Below are positions 1 to 11,829 of a stretch of 64,000 nt of DNA, in pieces. This DNA is from Meghimatium bilineatum. Taxonomy: Eukaryota > Mollusca > Gastropoda > Stylommatophora > Philomycidae. How positions within the stretch are numbered: the first letter of the stretch is position 1; each line of letters starts with the position of its first letter. The translations under genes and the position numbers were made by a program. The notes below the pieces were generated by a model. The model saw only the letters and a list, made by a program, of their open reading frames with translations. It made no database searches and was not told where the DNA came from. The DNA lies in the NCBI GenBank assembly GCA_034231615.1, contig CM067307.1, positions 1,642,001-1,706,000 of the forward strand. The letters are read 5' to 3'.

Positions 1-695
<695 letters not shown>

Positions 696-1840
696 GTCAG
701 GATGGTAAGGGTACCACATTAAATGCGTGAGTACACAGATCCCTCCATAGATTTGTATCTTCAACGATGTGGATGAGTGAGGAACGAAATATGCTATGTC
801 CAGTCATTGCTGCTATCTGTACATGCTTTTATTTGGCCTCCTCTGCTTCTTCAATCTTAGTAGGTTCCCTGCAGTATTGTTTTTCATAAGTATTCATGTC
901 GGCCTTCATTTCCAAAACATTCAAATTTCGAGTGAGTGTTGATTGAGTGCACAATTCTCAACAAATTTTTGTGGAGCTCGCATTGAGTGGACACATAATA
1001 TGTGTGGGTCTGGTAGTGAGTGCACACAGAATATTTGTGGGTCTGGTAGTGAGTGCACAATCATCAGTATATTTGTGGAGCTGGTATTGAGTGCAGACAG
1101 CTATCAGCATATTTGTGATGACAATATTTTTTTTACTTTGGTGAAGACTTGTAGTTGTCTGAAATTAAATTGCACTTCATCTGTTTTATATTTTCATTTT
1201 TGTTCCAACATTATCACACAAACCTGGAAAATGTCCATGATTAGCTAGTGAACATTGTGCTGAATAGTCTTGGGATCAGTACGCAGCCATGTTGTTGGAT
1301 GTCATTTGTAACTTGAAATGTAATTCTGACAGTTCACCGTCACTTAGTACATGTGACATCGTGACCTCGTGAATCTAGTCCACGACGTTTACTTGGATTA
1401 AAGTGAGGCATAGCTATGTAATTAGTCAGCCTCATATTTTTGTCATGAACTATTTGATACCAACGGCAAGACAAATTCGAGAAGTCTGGAAAACATTGCC
1501 AGATGCAGTTAGTCATCATAACGTTCTGAGTGTCACGTTGTGCTCTATGGGGTCCTCACCGCTCCGCTAAGAGTCGATTTTTTTTTTACTAATTGTGTCA
1601 GCTAATGGCATCATCCGCTTACTCTACCGATACCAGTTTTCATATGTTTGAGTATGCAGGCCCTAATTGTGATGATCTTAATAACGATCGGTCGTTCTCA
1701 GTTCGTTTTTATTTTGTTCACCAGTCGAGGTGCTCTCCTAGATTTTGATTGTTGCCAACGTTACAGATTATTAAATCGTATTTGAGAGGAAGGTGTCAGA
1801 TGTGCTCTGATGTTCTGATGCTGCATCCAGAGAAAGTACG
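696..1840. other. No gene recognised; weak 33-39-bp degenerate repeat
   Basis: No convincing coding sequence or mobile-element protein was seen. At about 943-1105 there are five diverged copies of a 33-39-bp unit built around TGAGTGCACA followed by ATATTTGTGG. The remainder looks unique. Confidence 0.5.
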
Positions 1841-2885
1841 ACATGTTCAACAACCAGGTCCGTGCTCTAGAAGATGTTTTATAATGTGACATGTTCAACA
1901 ACCAGGTCCGTGCTCTAGAAGATCTCTTATAATGTGACATGTTCTACAACAAGGTCCGTGCTCTAGAAGATGTTTAATAATGTGGCATGTTCCACAACCA
2001 CGTCCGCGCTCTAGAAGATGTTTTATAATATGACATGTTCCATAGCCAGGACTGCGCTATGGAAGATGTTTTATAATGTGACATGTTCCACAGCCCGGAC
2101 TGCGCTATAGAAGATGTTTTATAATGTGACATGTTCCACAACCAGGTCCCCGCTCTAGAAGATGTTTTATAATGTGACATGTTGCACAGCCAGGTCTGTG
2201 CTATAGAAGATGTTTTGTAATGTGACATGTTGCACATCCAGGTATGTGCTATGGAAGATGTTTTATAATGTGACATGTTGCACAGCCAGGACTACGCTAT
2301 GGAAGATGTTTTATAATGTGACATGTTGCACATCCAGGTCTGTGCTATAGAAGATGTTTTATAATGTGACATGTTGCACAGCCAGGACTACGCTATGGAA
2401 GATGTTTTATAATGTGACATGTTGCACAGCCAGGTCTGTGCTATAGAAGATGTTTTATAATGTGACATGTTTCACATCCAGGTCTGTGCTATAGAAGATG
2501 TTTTATAATGTGACATGTTGCACATCCAGGTCTGTGCTATGGAAGATGTTTTATAATGTGACATGTTGCACAGCCAGGTCTGTGCTATAGAAGATGTTTT
2601 ATAATGTGACATGTTGCACATCCAGGTCTGTGCTATAGAAGATGTTTTATAATGTGACATGTTGCACATCCAGGTCTGTGCTATGGAAGATGTTTTATAA
2701 TGTGACATGTTGCACAGCCAGGTCTGTGCTATAGAAGATGTTTTATAATGTGACATGTTGCACATCCAGATCTGTGCTATAGAAGATGTTTTATAATGTG
2801 ACATGTTGCACATCCAGGTCTGTGCTATAGAAGATGTTTTATAATGTGACATGTTGCACAGCCAGGTCTGTGCTATGGAAGATAT
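1841..2885. repeat. 48-bp minisatellite, about 21 copies
   Basis: Tandem units of 48 bp, each containing GTGACATGTT and GAAGATGTTTTATAAT. Left copies are more diverged (CAACAACCAGG variants) than right copies (GCACATCCAGG/GCACAGCCAGG). Because 48 is a multiple of three, minus-strand frames stay open with a 16-residue repeat (MSHYKTSSIAQTWMCN). No start context or domain supports a real protein. Confidence 0.96.
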
Positions 2886-3329
2886 TTTCTATTTTAAACT
2901 GCAATGTTTACGTTATCCAAAATAGATCACTCACTTGTTTTAAATATTAAAATGTCAAACAAGTATCCCATTTTTACAGTTTGTTGACAGCGTATTCACT
3001 ATTCTACAGTTTGTTGACAGCGTATTCACTATTTTACGTACCTTTGGTACAGATGACAATAACGAGAGACATGTGGTTCACGCATACATACATACACACG
3101 CACGCAATTACACACACACACACACACACACACTTACCCTCATCACATCTCATACGTTTAACTTTATACAATTCTCGTGTCTGTTTTTCTTCAGAATGTA
3201 TGCAATAAAATGAACTCCGATCTTACAATGATTGATAACGCTGATGAAAATGCATTTATACAGAACCAAGTCGATTCTCTGGGATGGGAGTTGTTTGTCT
3301 TTTCACTCAGTTTTAATAGAATGTTTTAG
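2886..3329. other. No gene; 30-bp duplication and (CA)n
   Basis: Holds a two-copy 30-bp direct repeat at 2976-3035 (ACAGTTTGTTGACAGCG) and a CA dinucleotide run near 3113-3132. Nothing coding was recognised. Confidence 0.6.
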
Positions 3330-3651
3330 TTATACTATAGACAGCTAAGAAAACTAATGCAGAGGTTCTCATTGATGCTGGCGTAAAAAAGATCAACAAT
3401 ATCAAACATTAGGGGCAGACAGTCAAGGTTTCTAGGACATGTGCTTAGAAGAACACAGCTTTAACACTTAATAACCACTGGAAAGATCAAGGGGAGACGA
3501 TATAGCAGTTGACAAAGAGAAAAGTTACTAGATGGACTTGTATTGTGGCACTGTCAAAGGTCACCAACCGAGCTTATTGACAACACAAGAGACAGAGAGT
3601 CGCGGAGAAACATGATCGCTTACGCCATTCAGAATGGCACTTCAATGAGTG
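3330..3651 (+). mobile_element. LINE-F 3' fragment (RT C-terminal tail)
   Basis: Broken frames read NAEVLIDAGVKK, then RFLGHVLRRTQ, HLITTGKIKG, REKLLDGL and DNTRDRE..RNMIAYA in order. This is the conserved C-terminal tail after the reverse transcriptase in an RTE-like LINE family that recurs in the window at 4305-4520/8616-8850, 21823-21893, 22798-23530 and 36862-37085. The copy is 5'-truncated and has stops and frameshifts. Its 3' side runs into a 27-bp minisatellite. Confidence 0.8.
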
Positions 3652-3816
3652 ATTTAGTTATGTTTACATGTAGGTGTAATTTAGTTATGTTTACATGTAG
3701 GTGTAATTTAGTTATGTTTACATGTAGGTGTAATTTAGTTATGTTTACATGTAGGTGTAATTTAGTTATGTTTACATGCAGGTGTAATTTAGTTATGTTT
3801 ACATGTAGGTGTAATT
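3652..3816. repeat. 27-bp minisatellite, 6 copies
   Basis: Six nearly identical units of 27 bp containing TTAGTTATGTTTACATG. The array sits directly after a LINE-F 3' end. A single diverged unit with the same downstream sequence occurs near 23837-23990, so the array expanded from a pre-existing dispersed sequence. Confidence 0.95.
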
Positions 3817-4120
3817 GGGCCTTGCAGTACTGAAGACTTATGGAACGTACTAATGTTAAATGTGTATTGCTCGTGAAGACATTACATACCTATGCAGTAC
3901 GTGTGTTATTGTTATCTGTGTCGAACTGATAACAATAAGACAGGTCCATATTCATAGAAGCTTGGAAGAGAAATGGTTTAGAAGTTGAACTAAAATATTA
4001 ATTTGTTTTAGAGATATTAATTGGTTGAATACGACAGATGAGTTGATTAAATTTTCGAGGTGAATGTGTGTGTCATCTGAACGGAATAGGTTTAAATTTA
4101 TTGTGATACCGTATGATTTT
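3817..4120. other. Dispersed non-coding repeat, partner at 23880-24030
   Basis: No gene seen. The stretch from the 27-bp array to about 3930 (GGCCTTGCAGTACTG, then ACATACCTATGCAGTACGTG and GTGTCGA) aligns by eye in the same order and strand with 23880-24005, indicating a dispersed repeat or LINE 3' UTR. Confidence 0.45.
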
Positions 4121-4335
4121 TATGTGATTCAACCACGTAAATCCATCACGTGCCATGCCGAGTTAAGTTATTCAACCACATACATCAATCAAGTGTCATG
4201 CCGTGTTATGTTATTCAACCATATAAATCAATCAAGTGTCATGTTGTGGTATGTGATTCAACCACATAAATCAATCAAGTGACATGTCGAGTTAAGTGAT
4301 TCAACCACATAAATCAATCAAGTGCCTTGCCGAGT
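4121..4335. repeat. 43-bp minisatellite, 5 copies, on a LINE-F tail
   Basis: ATTCAACCA recurs at 4127, 4170, 4213, 4256 and 4299, an exact 43-bp period. Each unit carries ATCAATCAAGTGYCATG, the reverse complement of the LINE-F 3' terminus and its TGAT tail. The array therefore appears to be an expansion of the end of the LINE-F copy beside it. Confidence 0.93.
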
Positions 4336-4520
4336 GTCGTAGGCGATCATTGTTTCTTCAGAACTCTATGCTCTAGTTAACAAATTCAGTTAGTGACATC
4401 TTTATATGACACATTGAAAGCTGATTAAGAAATAGCTCCATTTATCTTCCTCATTCTCTTCTCCAATTGATATAATCCGATGATGACTAAAATGTTTAAG
4501 TTTACTTCTCTCATTTCATT
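4305..4520 (-). mobile_element. LINE-F 3' part, distal to the I1 insertion
   Basis: On the minus strand broken frames give HLVIIG-like, SLTEFVN and MIAYDTRQGT segments, matching the C-terminal tail of LINE-F, and end in the ATCAATCA tail near 4320. It is the continuation of the fragment at 8616-8850; the two were separated by insertion of I1, whose flanks carry the 8-bp duplication ACCTGAAA (4521-4528 and 8608-8615). Confidence 0.65.
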
Positions 4521-4619
4521 ACCTGAAACCCCATCAAGGCCAGAACCTTGCAGTGGTGATGGGGCTTAGTTCAGCCATCAGGGGCTGGAAACTAAGACTG
4601 GTCGGGCAGTCCCATTCGA

Positions 4620-4637
4620 GCAGGACCATAGTCCTGC
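4620..4637 (+). other. Perfect 7-bp hairpin in the I1 5' region
   Basis: GCAGGAC-CATA-GTCCTGC is a perfect inverted repeat with a 4-nt loop, lying about 100 bp inside the 5' end of I1. Whether it is functional is unknown. Confidence 0.5.
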
Positions 4638-4746
4638 CCAAGTAAGCAGAGTGCAGAAGACGGAGGCATCCAGCCAAAAGGCGCACAGATAATCAGGATG
4701 CCACGCACAAAACACAATGGAAACATGTCTGTATCTATAAAACGTT

Positions 4747-7700
4747 ATGGTGCCTGCCCTGTGTCGGACGTTCAGGCAGGGATGGTGCCGGGCCCTATAC
4801 CTCGAAAGGGCCCAACCTCATATATGGACATCACTTTCAGTTACTGAAAGTCCTTCTCAATTGCCTCGAAGAGCCAGGAGGCAAGGGAATAGAGCTACTG
4901 GCCAAACAAACAAACGACCAATAAAAATAATGCACTGGAATGCTGAGGGTGTCAACAGTAAAAGAGATGGATATAGCAAAAAATTGGAACTTGAAAATAT
5001 CCTCAGTGAAGAACAAGTTAGTATATGCTGTATCCAAGAAACACACCTCAGCAGCGACATGGCCTTCAAAGTCAGAGGCTACCAGTGCTACCGATCTGAC
5101 CGAAAGGACGGGCGACAGGGTGGAATTCTGACACTTGTTAAAAACAATATCAGCGCATGTCAGCTGGAAGTATAAATGGAAGGGGCAGAATACCAGATGC
5201 TCCACCTAAAAACAGACAGTGCAGAATTCCATCTTCTGAACTACTACTGCCCAAATGATAAACCATTGGCACTAGACACAATTCCAGATAAAGAGATACT
5301 TATGGTGTGTGGTGACTTCAACAGCCACTCTCAGAGCTGGGGCTACGATCATATCGACAAGAGAGTTGAGGAACTTGAGAGCTGGCAGGATGAAAATAAT
5401 ATCATCTTTATTAACCAGCCAGCAGACTCAACAACCTTCTACTCGAGAGCATGGCACACCACCTCTACACCAGATCTGGCATTCCACTCACCAGGCCTGG
5501 AATGGAACATCATACATGTCGTTGGAAAGCAGCTTGGGGGTAGTGACCACAGACCAGTATTTCTGGAAATCCACAATGAATTTACCAAGGACAGCAGCAC
5601 GCTCAATAGGTGGAACTATAAGAGGGCAGACTGGAAAATGTACCAGCATTTAGCCAGTGTTCTAGCTAAGGACATGAACTTGGACAAAGACATCAATAGA
5701 GCAGTGAGTGAATTTAATAGATGTATAATACATGCTGCTAGTAAAACCATACCCAGGGGGGCACGCAAGAACTACAAACCCTACTGGAATAATGAACTGG
5801 AAAAGCTGCAAAATGAGATGGAAAGATCTAGACAGCAGGCTGAGAACAGACCTAGCCAAGAACATCACAACAAATATCAGCAAACAAAGGCTAAATTTCA
5901 AAGAGTTAAGTTACAAGCCAGACGGAGCAGCTGGAAAGAAAAAACAGAGTCGCTGAACCTAGAAAGATATACTAGGAAATTATGGAAACTTGTAAAACAA
6001 CTAAATGATGAAGGTACATGGAGAAACACCAGGATCACACTTTATAAAGATAGAAATATTTTAACAGGTAAACATGCAGCTCATTACTTTGCAGATTCCT
6101 TTGCAGAAGACAAAAACATAAAAGTCAGCCCAGAAAAAGAACCGGAGGTTTGAGATAACCAGCAAAACATTGGACAAGGCGAACCTATACCTGAAGTCAT
6201 GGAGGCACCAATAACAATGAGAGAACTGGAGCATGCAATATCCTAATTGAAAATGAAAAAGTCCCCTGGAGCTGATGGAGTGTCCAATGAAATGATTAGA
6301 AACCTAGGAATTGCAGCAAGAGCAAAGCTACTGCAGATCTTTAACACAAGCTGGTCCACAGGTAATGTACCACAGGCGTGGAGAGAAGCAATAATGATGC
6401 CACTCCTCAAATCAGGAAAATATGGCAACACAGTCTCCAACTACAGGCCCATCAGCCTCACAAGCAGTCTATGCAAAACGATGGAACGCATTATCAATCT
6501 TAGGATGCAGTGGTACCTTGAAAGTGAAAACCTTCTGGTATCACAGCAAGCAGGTTTCAGAAAGTGCTACTCTACTGAAGATCAGGCAACCTACCTCTCC
6601 CAAGAGATTAAGGATGTCTTCCAAGATAAGAAACTGGTACTAGCAGCATGGATAGACCTCAGAAAAGCATTTGATAAGGTCTGGAAAGAAGGGCTCCTAA
6701 AGAAATTGCGACATTGCAGGGTTAGCTCAAGAATGTACATATGGGTAAAAGCATACCTGCATAATAGAAGAGCCAAGGTACAATTAGATGGTCGCAAGAG
6801 CAAGAAAGTTCTACTGCGTCATAGAGTCCCTCAGGGAGGAGTCCTGTCACCCACACTTTTCTCGGTTTACATCGATGACCTAGTTGCTGAACTACCACAT
6901 GGGATCAAACTGGCAATGTATGCTGACGACCTGGTGATATGGTGCACAGAAGAACATGCGACAGTGCCCACTAAACAAATACAAAGAGCTATCGATGCCC
7001 TACCCTTATGGGCTAATATATGGTGCGTCAGCATTAACACAGATAAGTGCAGCACTACACTCTTTACCCTCTCACCAAAACAAAAAGCCGGTCATATCAA
7101 AATAGATGGAGAGCTCTTGAATGAAGACAAACAACCCACATACCTCGGAGTTACTTTTGATGATAAGCTGACATGGAAGCAGCACATAAACAAAGCAACA
7201 ACAAAAGCCAGGAGGAAGTTAGCTATCCTGAGAAAACTAAGTGGAACCACATGGGGAGCCAGTGGAAATATACTCAGTAAAGTTTACCAGCAAGGCATAA
7301 GACCACACCTGGAATATGGTTCAGCTGCATGGTGTTCTGCATCAAACACCACATTACAAGATCTAGATAAAGTGCAAAACCAGGCACTAAGAATAATGTT
7401 GGGAGCAATGAAATCAACATCCATAGCAGAGATGCAGAAAATGGGAAGAATGCAAACACTTGGCGAACGCAGAGACACAAAAGTACTAATTCAGGCAGAA
7501 AAGTTTCAGTGTATGCCAAGTCATCCAATAAAGGAAAGATTCCAAAATCTAGCAATGGGGCGACTGAAAAGAAGCAGCTTTATTCATCAAGCTAAACGAC
7601 TCCGCAGACAACTTACAGACCTACCTGAAGTTGACAGCCCCTTAAGGCCTGTACCAGAACAAACCCCGTGGAGTGAAAGTCATGGAATGCCAATATACAT

Positions 7701-8569
7701 TCAGACCCATGTGAAAGGAATACTAAGCGAGGACGAACAGAACAGTGTGCAGCGAAGGACAATCACCCTCAGTTTCCTGGATGAGGAATATCCACATGAT
7801 ATATGGGTCAGAGTATACACAGATGGGTCAGCACAGAATGCCGTGAGGAATGGAGGTGCAGGTGTATATATAGAATATCCACACAAGCCTAGAGATACCA
7901 TCAGAACACCAACAGGAAAATTCTGCAATAATTATGATGTTGAAATCCATTCAATTAGTGTGGCAGCTAAAAAAACTGCTGAACTCAAACTCTGACCTAC
8001 AGCCTGTGGTATTCCTGACAGATGCAAGGTCAGTGCTTCAAGCTCTCCAGTCTGGAAAACTAACAGACTTGAAAAAACTACTTAGCGAATTGTCTTACCA
8101 GTATAGGGTAACCATGCAGTGGATACCCTCTCACTGTGGAATACTAGGAAATGAAAAAGCAGACCAACTGGCTAAGGAAGGTGCTGCCGAAGACCAACCA
8201 GATATACCAATCACCTACCATCAGAATAAACAGATGATCAAGTCAATAAGAAAGCCACAAACACCAACACAAGATGACTATCATATTATGAACAGACCAG
8301 AACAAGTTATAATTCTACGTCTCAGAACAGGACACAACCGACTCCGCAGTCACATGTATACAAAGTTCAAGATTGGCAACACGGCCATGTGTACATGTGA
8401 ACAGGCAGCACAGAGTGCCAAACATATACTTCAAGAGTGTTCTGAGCATGAAACGCTGAGGCAGACATATTGGCCAGAGGAAACAACACTGGAATTAAAA
8501 CTCTATGGGACACTGTATGAACTACAAAAGACAGTGAGTTTTATTATGGAGACAGAATTACAGATATAG
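4747..8569 (+). pseudogene. ORF2 polyprotein of I1 (endonuclease-RT-RNase H), broken
   Basis: The endonuclease begins near 4920 with MHWNAEGV and continues with IQETHLS, VCGDFNSHS and GSDHRPV, the usual APE-fold motifs. The RT segment (6247-7995) has WIDLRKAFDKVW (catalytic Asp at residue 137 of that segment), VPQGGVLSP and the active site MYADDLVIW (residues 224-232). The RNase H has VYTDGSA, DVEIHS, LTDARSV and NEKADQLA, so the four acidic positions are all present, followed by a Cys/His-rich tail (MCTCEQAAQSAKHILQEC). Damage seen: in-frame stops at 5173-5175, 6151-6153 and 6244-6246, and a frameshift near 7990 inside RNase H. Only four lesions in about 3.8 kb points to a fairly recent insertion. 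Not expected to give a functional protein. Confidence 0.9.
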
Positions 8570-8615
8570 ACATGTTTCAAGTGAATGAAAGAAGAAGAAG
8601 AAGAATGACCTGAAA

Positions 8616-8850
8616 AAATCTTGACTACCTGCTTGTAATTTTTGCTATAATTTATCTTCTTACTCCAGCATCTCTGAGGACTTCTGCATTAATTTTCATT
8701 ACTGTCCCTGTAATTTTCATCATTCTTCTCAAGAGCCACATTTCAGTTGCCTCCAGCTTATCTTAAACTCTTTTGTTTGCTGTCCATGATTTGATTCCAC
8801 AAAGAAGGATTGACACAATAGAACACCCTAGACTCAAACTCGCGTATGCA
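8616..8850 (-). mobile_element. LINE-F fragment, proximal to the I1 insertion
   Basis: The minus strand reads CGIKSWTANK, EATEMWLLRRMMKITGT and NAEVLRDAGVRR, the region just after the RT fingers/palm in LINE-F. It continues at 4305-4520 on the other side of I1. Stops interrupt the frame. Confidence 0.75.
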
Positions 8851-9114
8851 TTGACACTACTTCAACGCATAGTCAATGTGTACAATATTTATAGAACTGC
8901 ACCTACAATATTGATATAACATCACTTCGACACAAACAACATAGAATTCATTGTAGTTCTGTATAAAGATGCAAACAGTGCTGTTTTCATAAATAATTAC
9001 ATTGTTAAATTTTTCAAAACGGATATAGAAGTGTGTCAGGGTTGCATACTTTCCCTAGTACACATGAACATTTATCTTGACTCTATAATGCTGGAGGCAA
9101 TAATAAATTTCTAA

Positions 9115-10082
9115 ACTTCAATACCTGTTTGCGGTACACCACTATGTAACTTGCGTTATACCATTGCTATATATCAATATGTAACTTGCGTTATACCATT
9201 GCTATATATCAATATGTAACTGGCGTTGTACCGATGTTATAGATCAATATGTAACTTGCGTTATACCGATGTTATAGATCAATATGTAACTTGCGTTATA
9301 CCGATGTTATAGATCAATATTTAACTTGCGTTATACCGATGTTATAGATCAATATGTAACTTGCGTTATACTGATGTTGTAGATCAATATGTAACTTACG
9401 TTATACCGATGTTATAGATTAATATTTAACTGGCGTTATACCGATGTTATAGATCAATATTTAACTTACGTTATACCGATGTTATAGATCAATATTTAAC
9501 TTGCGTTGTACCGATGTTATAGATCAATATGTAACTTGCGTTGTACCGATGTTATAGATCAATATGTAACTTTCGTTGTACCGATGTTATAGTTCAATAT
9601 GTAACTTGCGTTGTACCGATGTTATAGTTCAATATGTAACTTGCGTTATACCGATGTTATAGATCAATATGTAACTTGCGTTATACCGATGTTATAGATC
9701 AATATTTAACTTGCGTTATACCGATGTTATAGATCAATATGTAACTTGCGTTATACTGATGTTGTAGATCAATATGTAACTTACGTTATACCGATGTTAT
9801 AGATTAATATTTAACTGGCGTTATACCGATGTTATAGATCAATATTTAACTTACGTTATACCGATGTTATAGATCAATATTTAACTTGCGTTGTACCGAT
9901 GTTATAGATCAATATGTAACTTGCGTTGTACCGATGTTATAGATCAATATGTAACTTTCGTTGTACCGATGTTATAGTTCAATATGTAACTTGCGTTGTA
10001 CCGATGTTATAGTTCAATATGTAACTTGCGTTGTACTGATGTTATAGTTCAATATTTAACTTACGTTATACCGATGTTATAG
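9115..10082. repeat. 35-bp minisatellite, about 27 copies, with an 11-unit higher-order repeat
   Basis: Units of 35 bp contain CAATATGTAACTTGCG and ACCGATGTTATAGAT. A rare variant (ACTGATGTTGTAGATC) at 9370 recurs at 9755, and the variant order around it also recurs, giving a second period of 385 bp (11 x 35). The preceding 260 bp (8851-9110) hold nothing recognisable. Confidence 0.95.
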
Positions 10083-10310
10083 ATCTCTTGGTTGGTTCCG
10101 AATGTGAACTCTAGTAACTCACATCCAAGTTGGAAGCAGTTATTTGGAAATGTGGCACGGATATTAACATTGATAATAGCAAGATATTGGTGACTAGAGA
10201 AACCAAGAATGTTTCCACGAAGTTGAACGGTCACAAACTGGAATAAGTTACCAACTTCAAAATATATCGAGTCACAAATATGTGATGATGGCAACTCTGT
10301 AAATGAGATT
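10083..10310 (-). pseudogene. Possible exon fragment with an F5/8C (discoidin)-like end
   Basis: The minus frame reads FVTVQLRGN, then LAIINVNIRATFPNNC. This resembles the last two strands of fucolectin/F5-8C domains, where VTVQL.G is followed about a dozen residues later by a short EVxV strand. A possible acceptor lies near 10308 (CTCATTTACAG on the minus strand) and a possible donor (GGATGTGAGT) near 10113. The fragment lies between a minisatellite and a LINE. No flanking exons were found. It could be chance or part of an unrecognised element. Confidence 0.3.
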
Positions 10311-10427
10311 AAGCTATATCTCGAGATGACGATGGCTGCCATGGCAAGGTTGAATATGATTTGGTAAAGTAAGATCAGTATTACAGTAAAGATCAATCTA
10401 TTCAGATCTGCTAGTGCCAAGTATACT

Positions 10428-10985
10428 TTTATACGGATGTGAACATTGGACACTCAATGGAGACACAGAAAGAAGCATTCATGTTTTTGTAAACAAGTGC
10501 TACAGACTTGTGTTGAGAATTAGTTATATAGAACACGAGACAAGTATATTTGTTCGGCAGCAAATATACAAACTTGCAGGTTATCAAGAACTAGTTTTGA
10601 CAGTCGTGAAACAACGTAAACCTGTTTGGTTTGAACACGTAACGAGACACGACTTTCTCTCTATCTCTCTCTCTCCTTCTCTCTATCTCCCTCTCACTCG
10701 TTATTTTGCAATTAGCAATCGAGGGGGGAAGAAGGAGTAGAGGACAGAAAATTCTAGATTGATAACTTCAAGGAATGCTCTGAGCGTGATTTTATACACT
10801 CCTCCGAATAGCTGAGGATAGGGCTTTTTGGAGAGATGTGTGTGCTGATGTATCCACTGTTTCAGACATACGACCCGGCCGGGTTATGGATTATGTATCC
10901 ACTGTGTCAGACATACGACCCCGACCCTTAATGGATTAGTACCCACTGTCTCAACCATACAACCCGAACCGGTTATTATTACTTT
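10428..10985 (+). mobile_element. LINE-B 3' fragment
   Basis: Reads SILLYGCEHWTLNGDTER, CYRLVLRISYIEHET and VKQRKPVWFEHVTRHD, the C-terminal tail of the LINE-B family that is better preserved at 48721-49445. After about 10670 the frame degrades into CTCT runs. At 10850-10975 the terminal TCAGACATACGACCC motif is repeated three times at roughly 60-bp spacing. Confidence 0.85.
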
Positions 10986-11123
10986 TACTACATAGAATGT
11001 GTCTCATCTTCTGAAATGCTGACTTATACTGTGCTGTATTGCCTTTTCTTAACTCGTTGCTGCTCCGGATGTCTGATGTTAAGTTGTTGCCAAAAACTAG
11101 ACTTCATCCACTAGATTTAATTG

Positions 11124-11361
11124 TGTACATCATTAATATTAGTACTGCATCTTGTGTGTACATCATTAATATTAGTACTGAATCTTGTGTGTACATCATT
11201 AATATTAGTACTGAATCTTGTGTGTACATCATTAATATTAGTACTGAATCGTGTGTGTACATCATTAATATTAGTACTGAATCGTGTGTGTACATCATTA
11301 ATATTAGTACTGAATCTTGTGTGTACATCATTAATATTAGTACTGAATCTTGTGTGTACAT
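11124..11361. repeat. 33-bp minisatellite, 7 copies
   Basis: Units of 33 bp with TGTGTACATCATTAATAT and AGTACTGAATC. The period keeps several frames open on both strands; no protein is implied. Confidence 0.96.
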
Positions 11362-11829
11362 TATTAATGGTCTATATTAATTTGGGCCATAATGAGAAAA
11401 CACTAACAGTATGAGATCATTTCTAGGAACAAGGTTCCGTTACTTTAAACCCGCGTGAATTTTCACATTCCTTGATCACATTTTTACCAAGGAAAAAGTT
11501 GGATCTTTGAAGTGACATTGCAAGCTAATTTTTTGTTGCTGTTGTGCTGATTTTGCGGTAAGTTATTTTATATTCAGAATTACTATTTTCCTACGAAAAA
11601 AAATGTTCTTATGACAAAAAAGTATTACAATTCAGAGTTTATATATTTTTTTTTTCTATTTGAATACCTTTGGAGAGAAATGGACCGTCATTGCACCATT
11701 TCTCCCATATATGGAAGGGTTTAAGTATTCCAGTATAAATTAATCATAAGTTATTTCCAATTATTAGTTTGTTTAAACAATTGAAGCAATTCATTGAAAC
11801 TATATGAAACTTTCAATCTAAGTCTATTT
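11362..11829. other. No gene recognised; AT-rich lead-in to the transposase relic
   Basis: AT-rich sequence with poly-T and poly-A runs. It could include the 5' end of the pogo/Tigger element that follows, but no terminal inverted repeat was identified. Confidence 0.4.

Larger units (their letters stand above)
4529..8607 (+). mobile_element. I1: I-group non-LTR retrotransposon with EN, RT and RNase H
   Basis: A 4.1-kb element carrying, in order, an APE-type endonuclease, a reverse transcriptase and an RNase H domain in one interrupted ORF. It ends in a GAA-rich tail (8587-8607) and is flanked by ACCTGAAA at 4521-4528 and 8608-8615, a likely target-site duplication. The flanks belong to one minus-strand LINE-F copy, so this is a nested insertion. 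About 220 bp of non-coding 5' sequence precede the ORF. No ORF1/gag was recognised, so the copy may be 5'-truncated or belong to a single-ORF lineage. The APE + RT + RNase H order places it in the I group of LINEs; the exact clade is not resolved. Confidence 0.9.

Noticed and set aside
1974..2852. Minus-strand MSHYKTSSIAQTWMCN repeat protein
   Set aside because: 48-bp array artefact.
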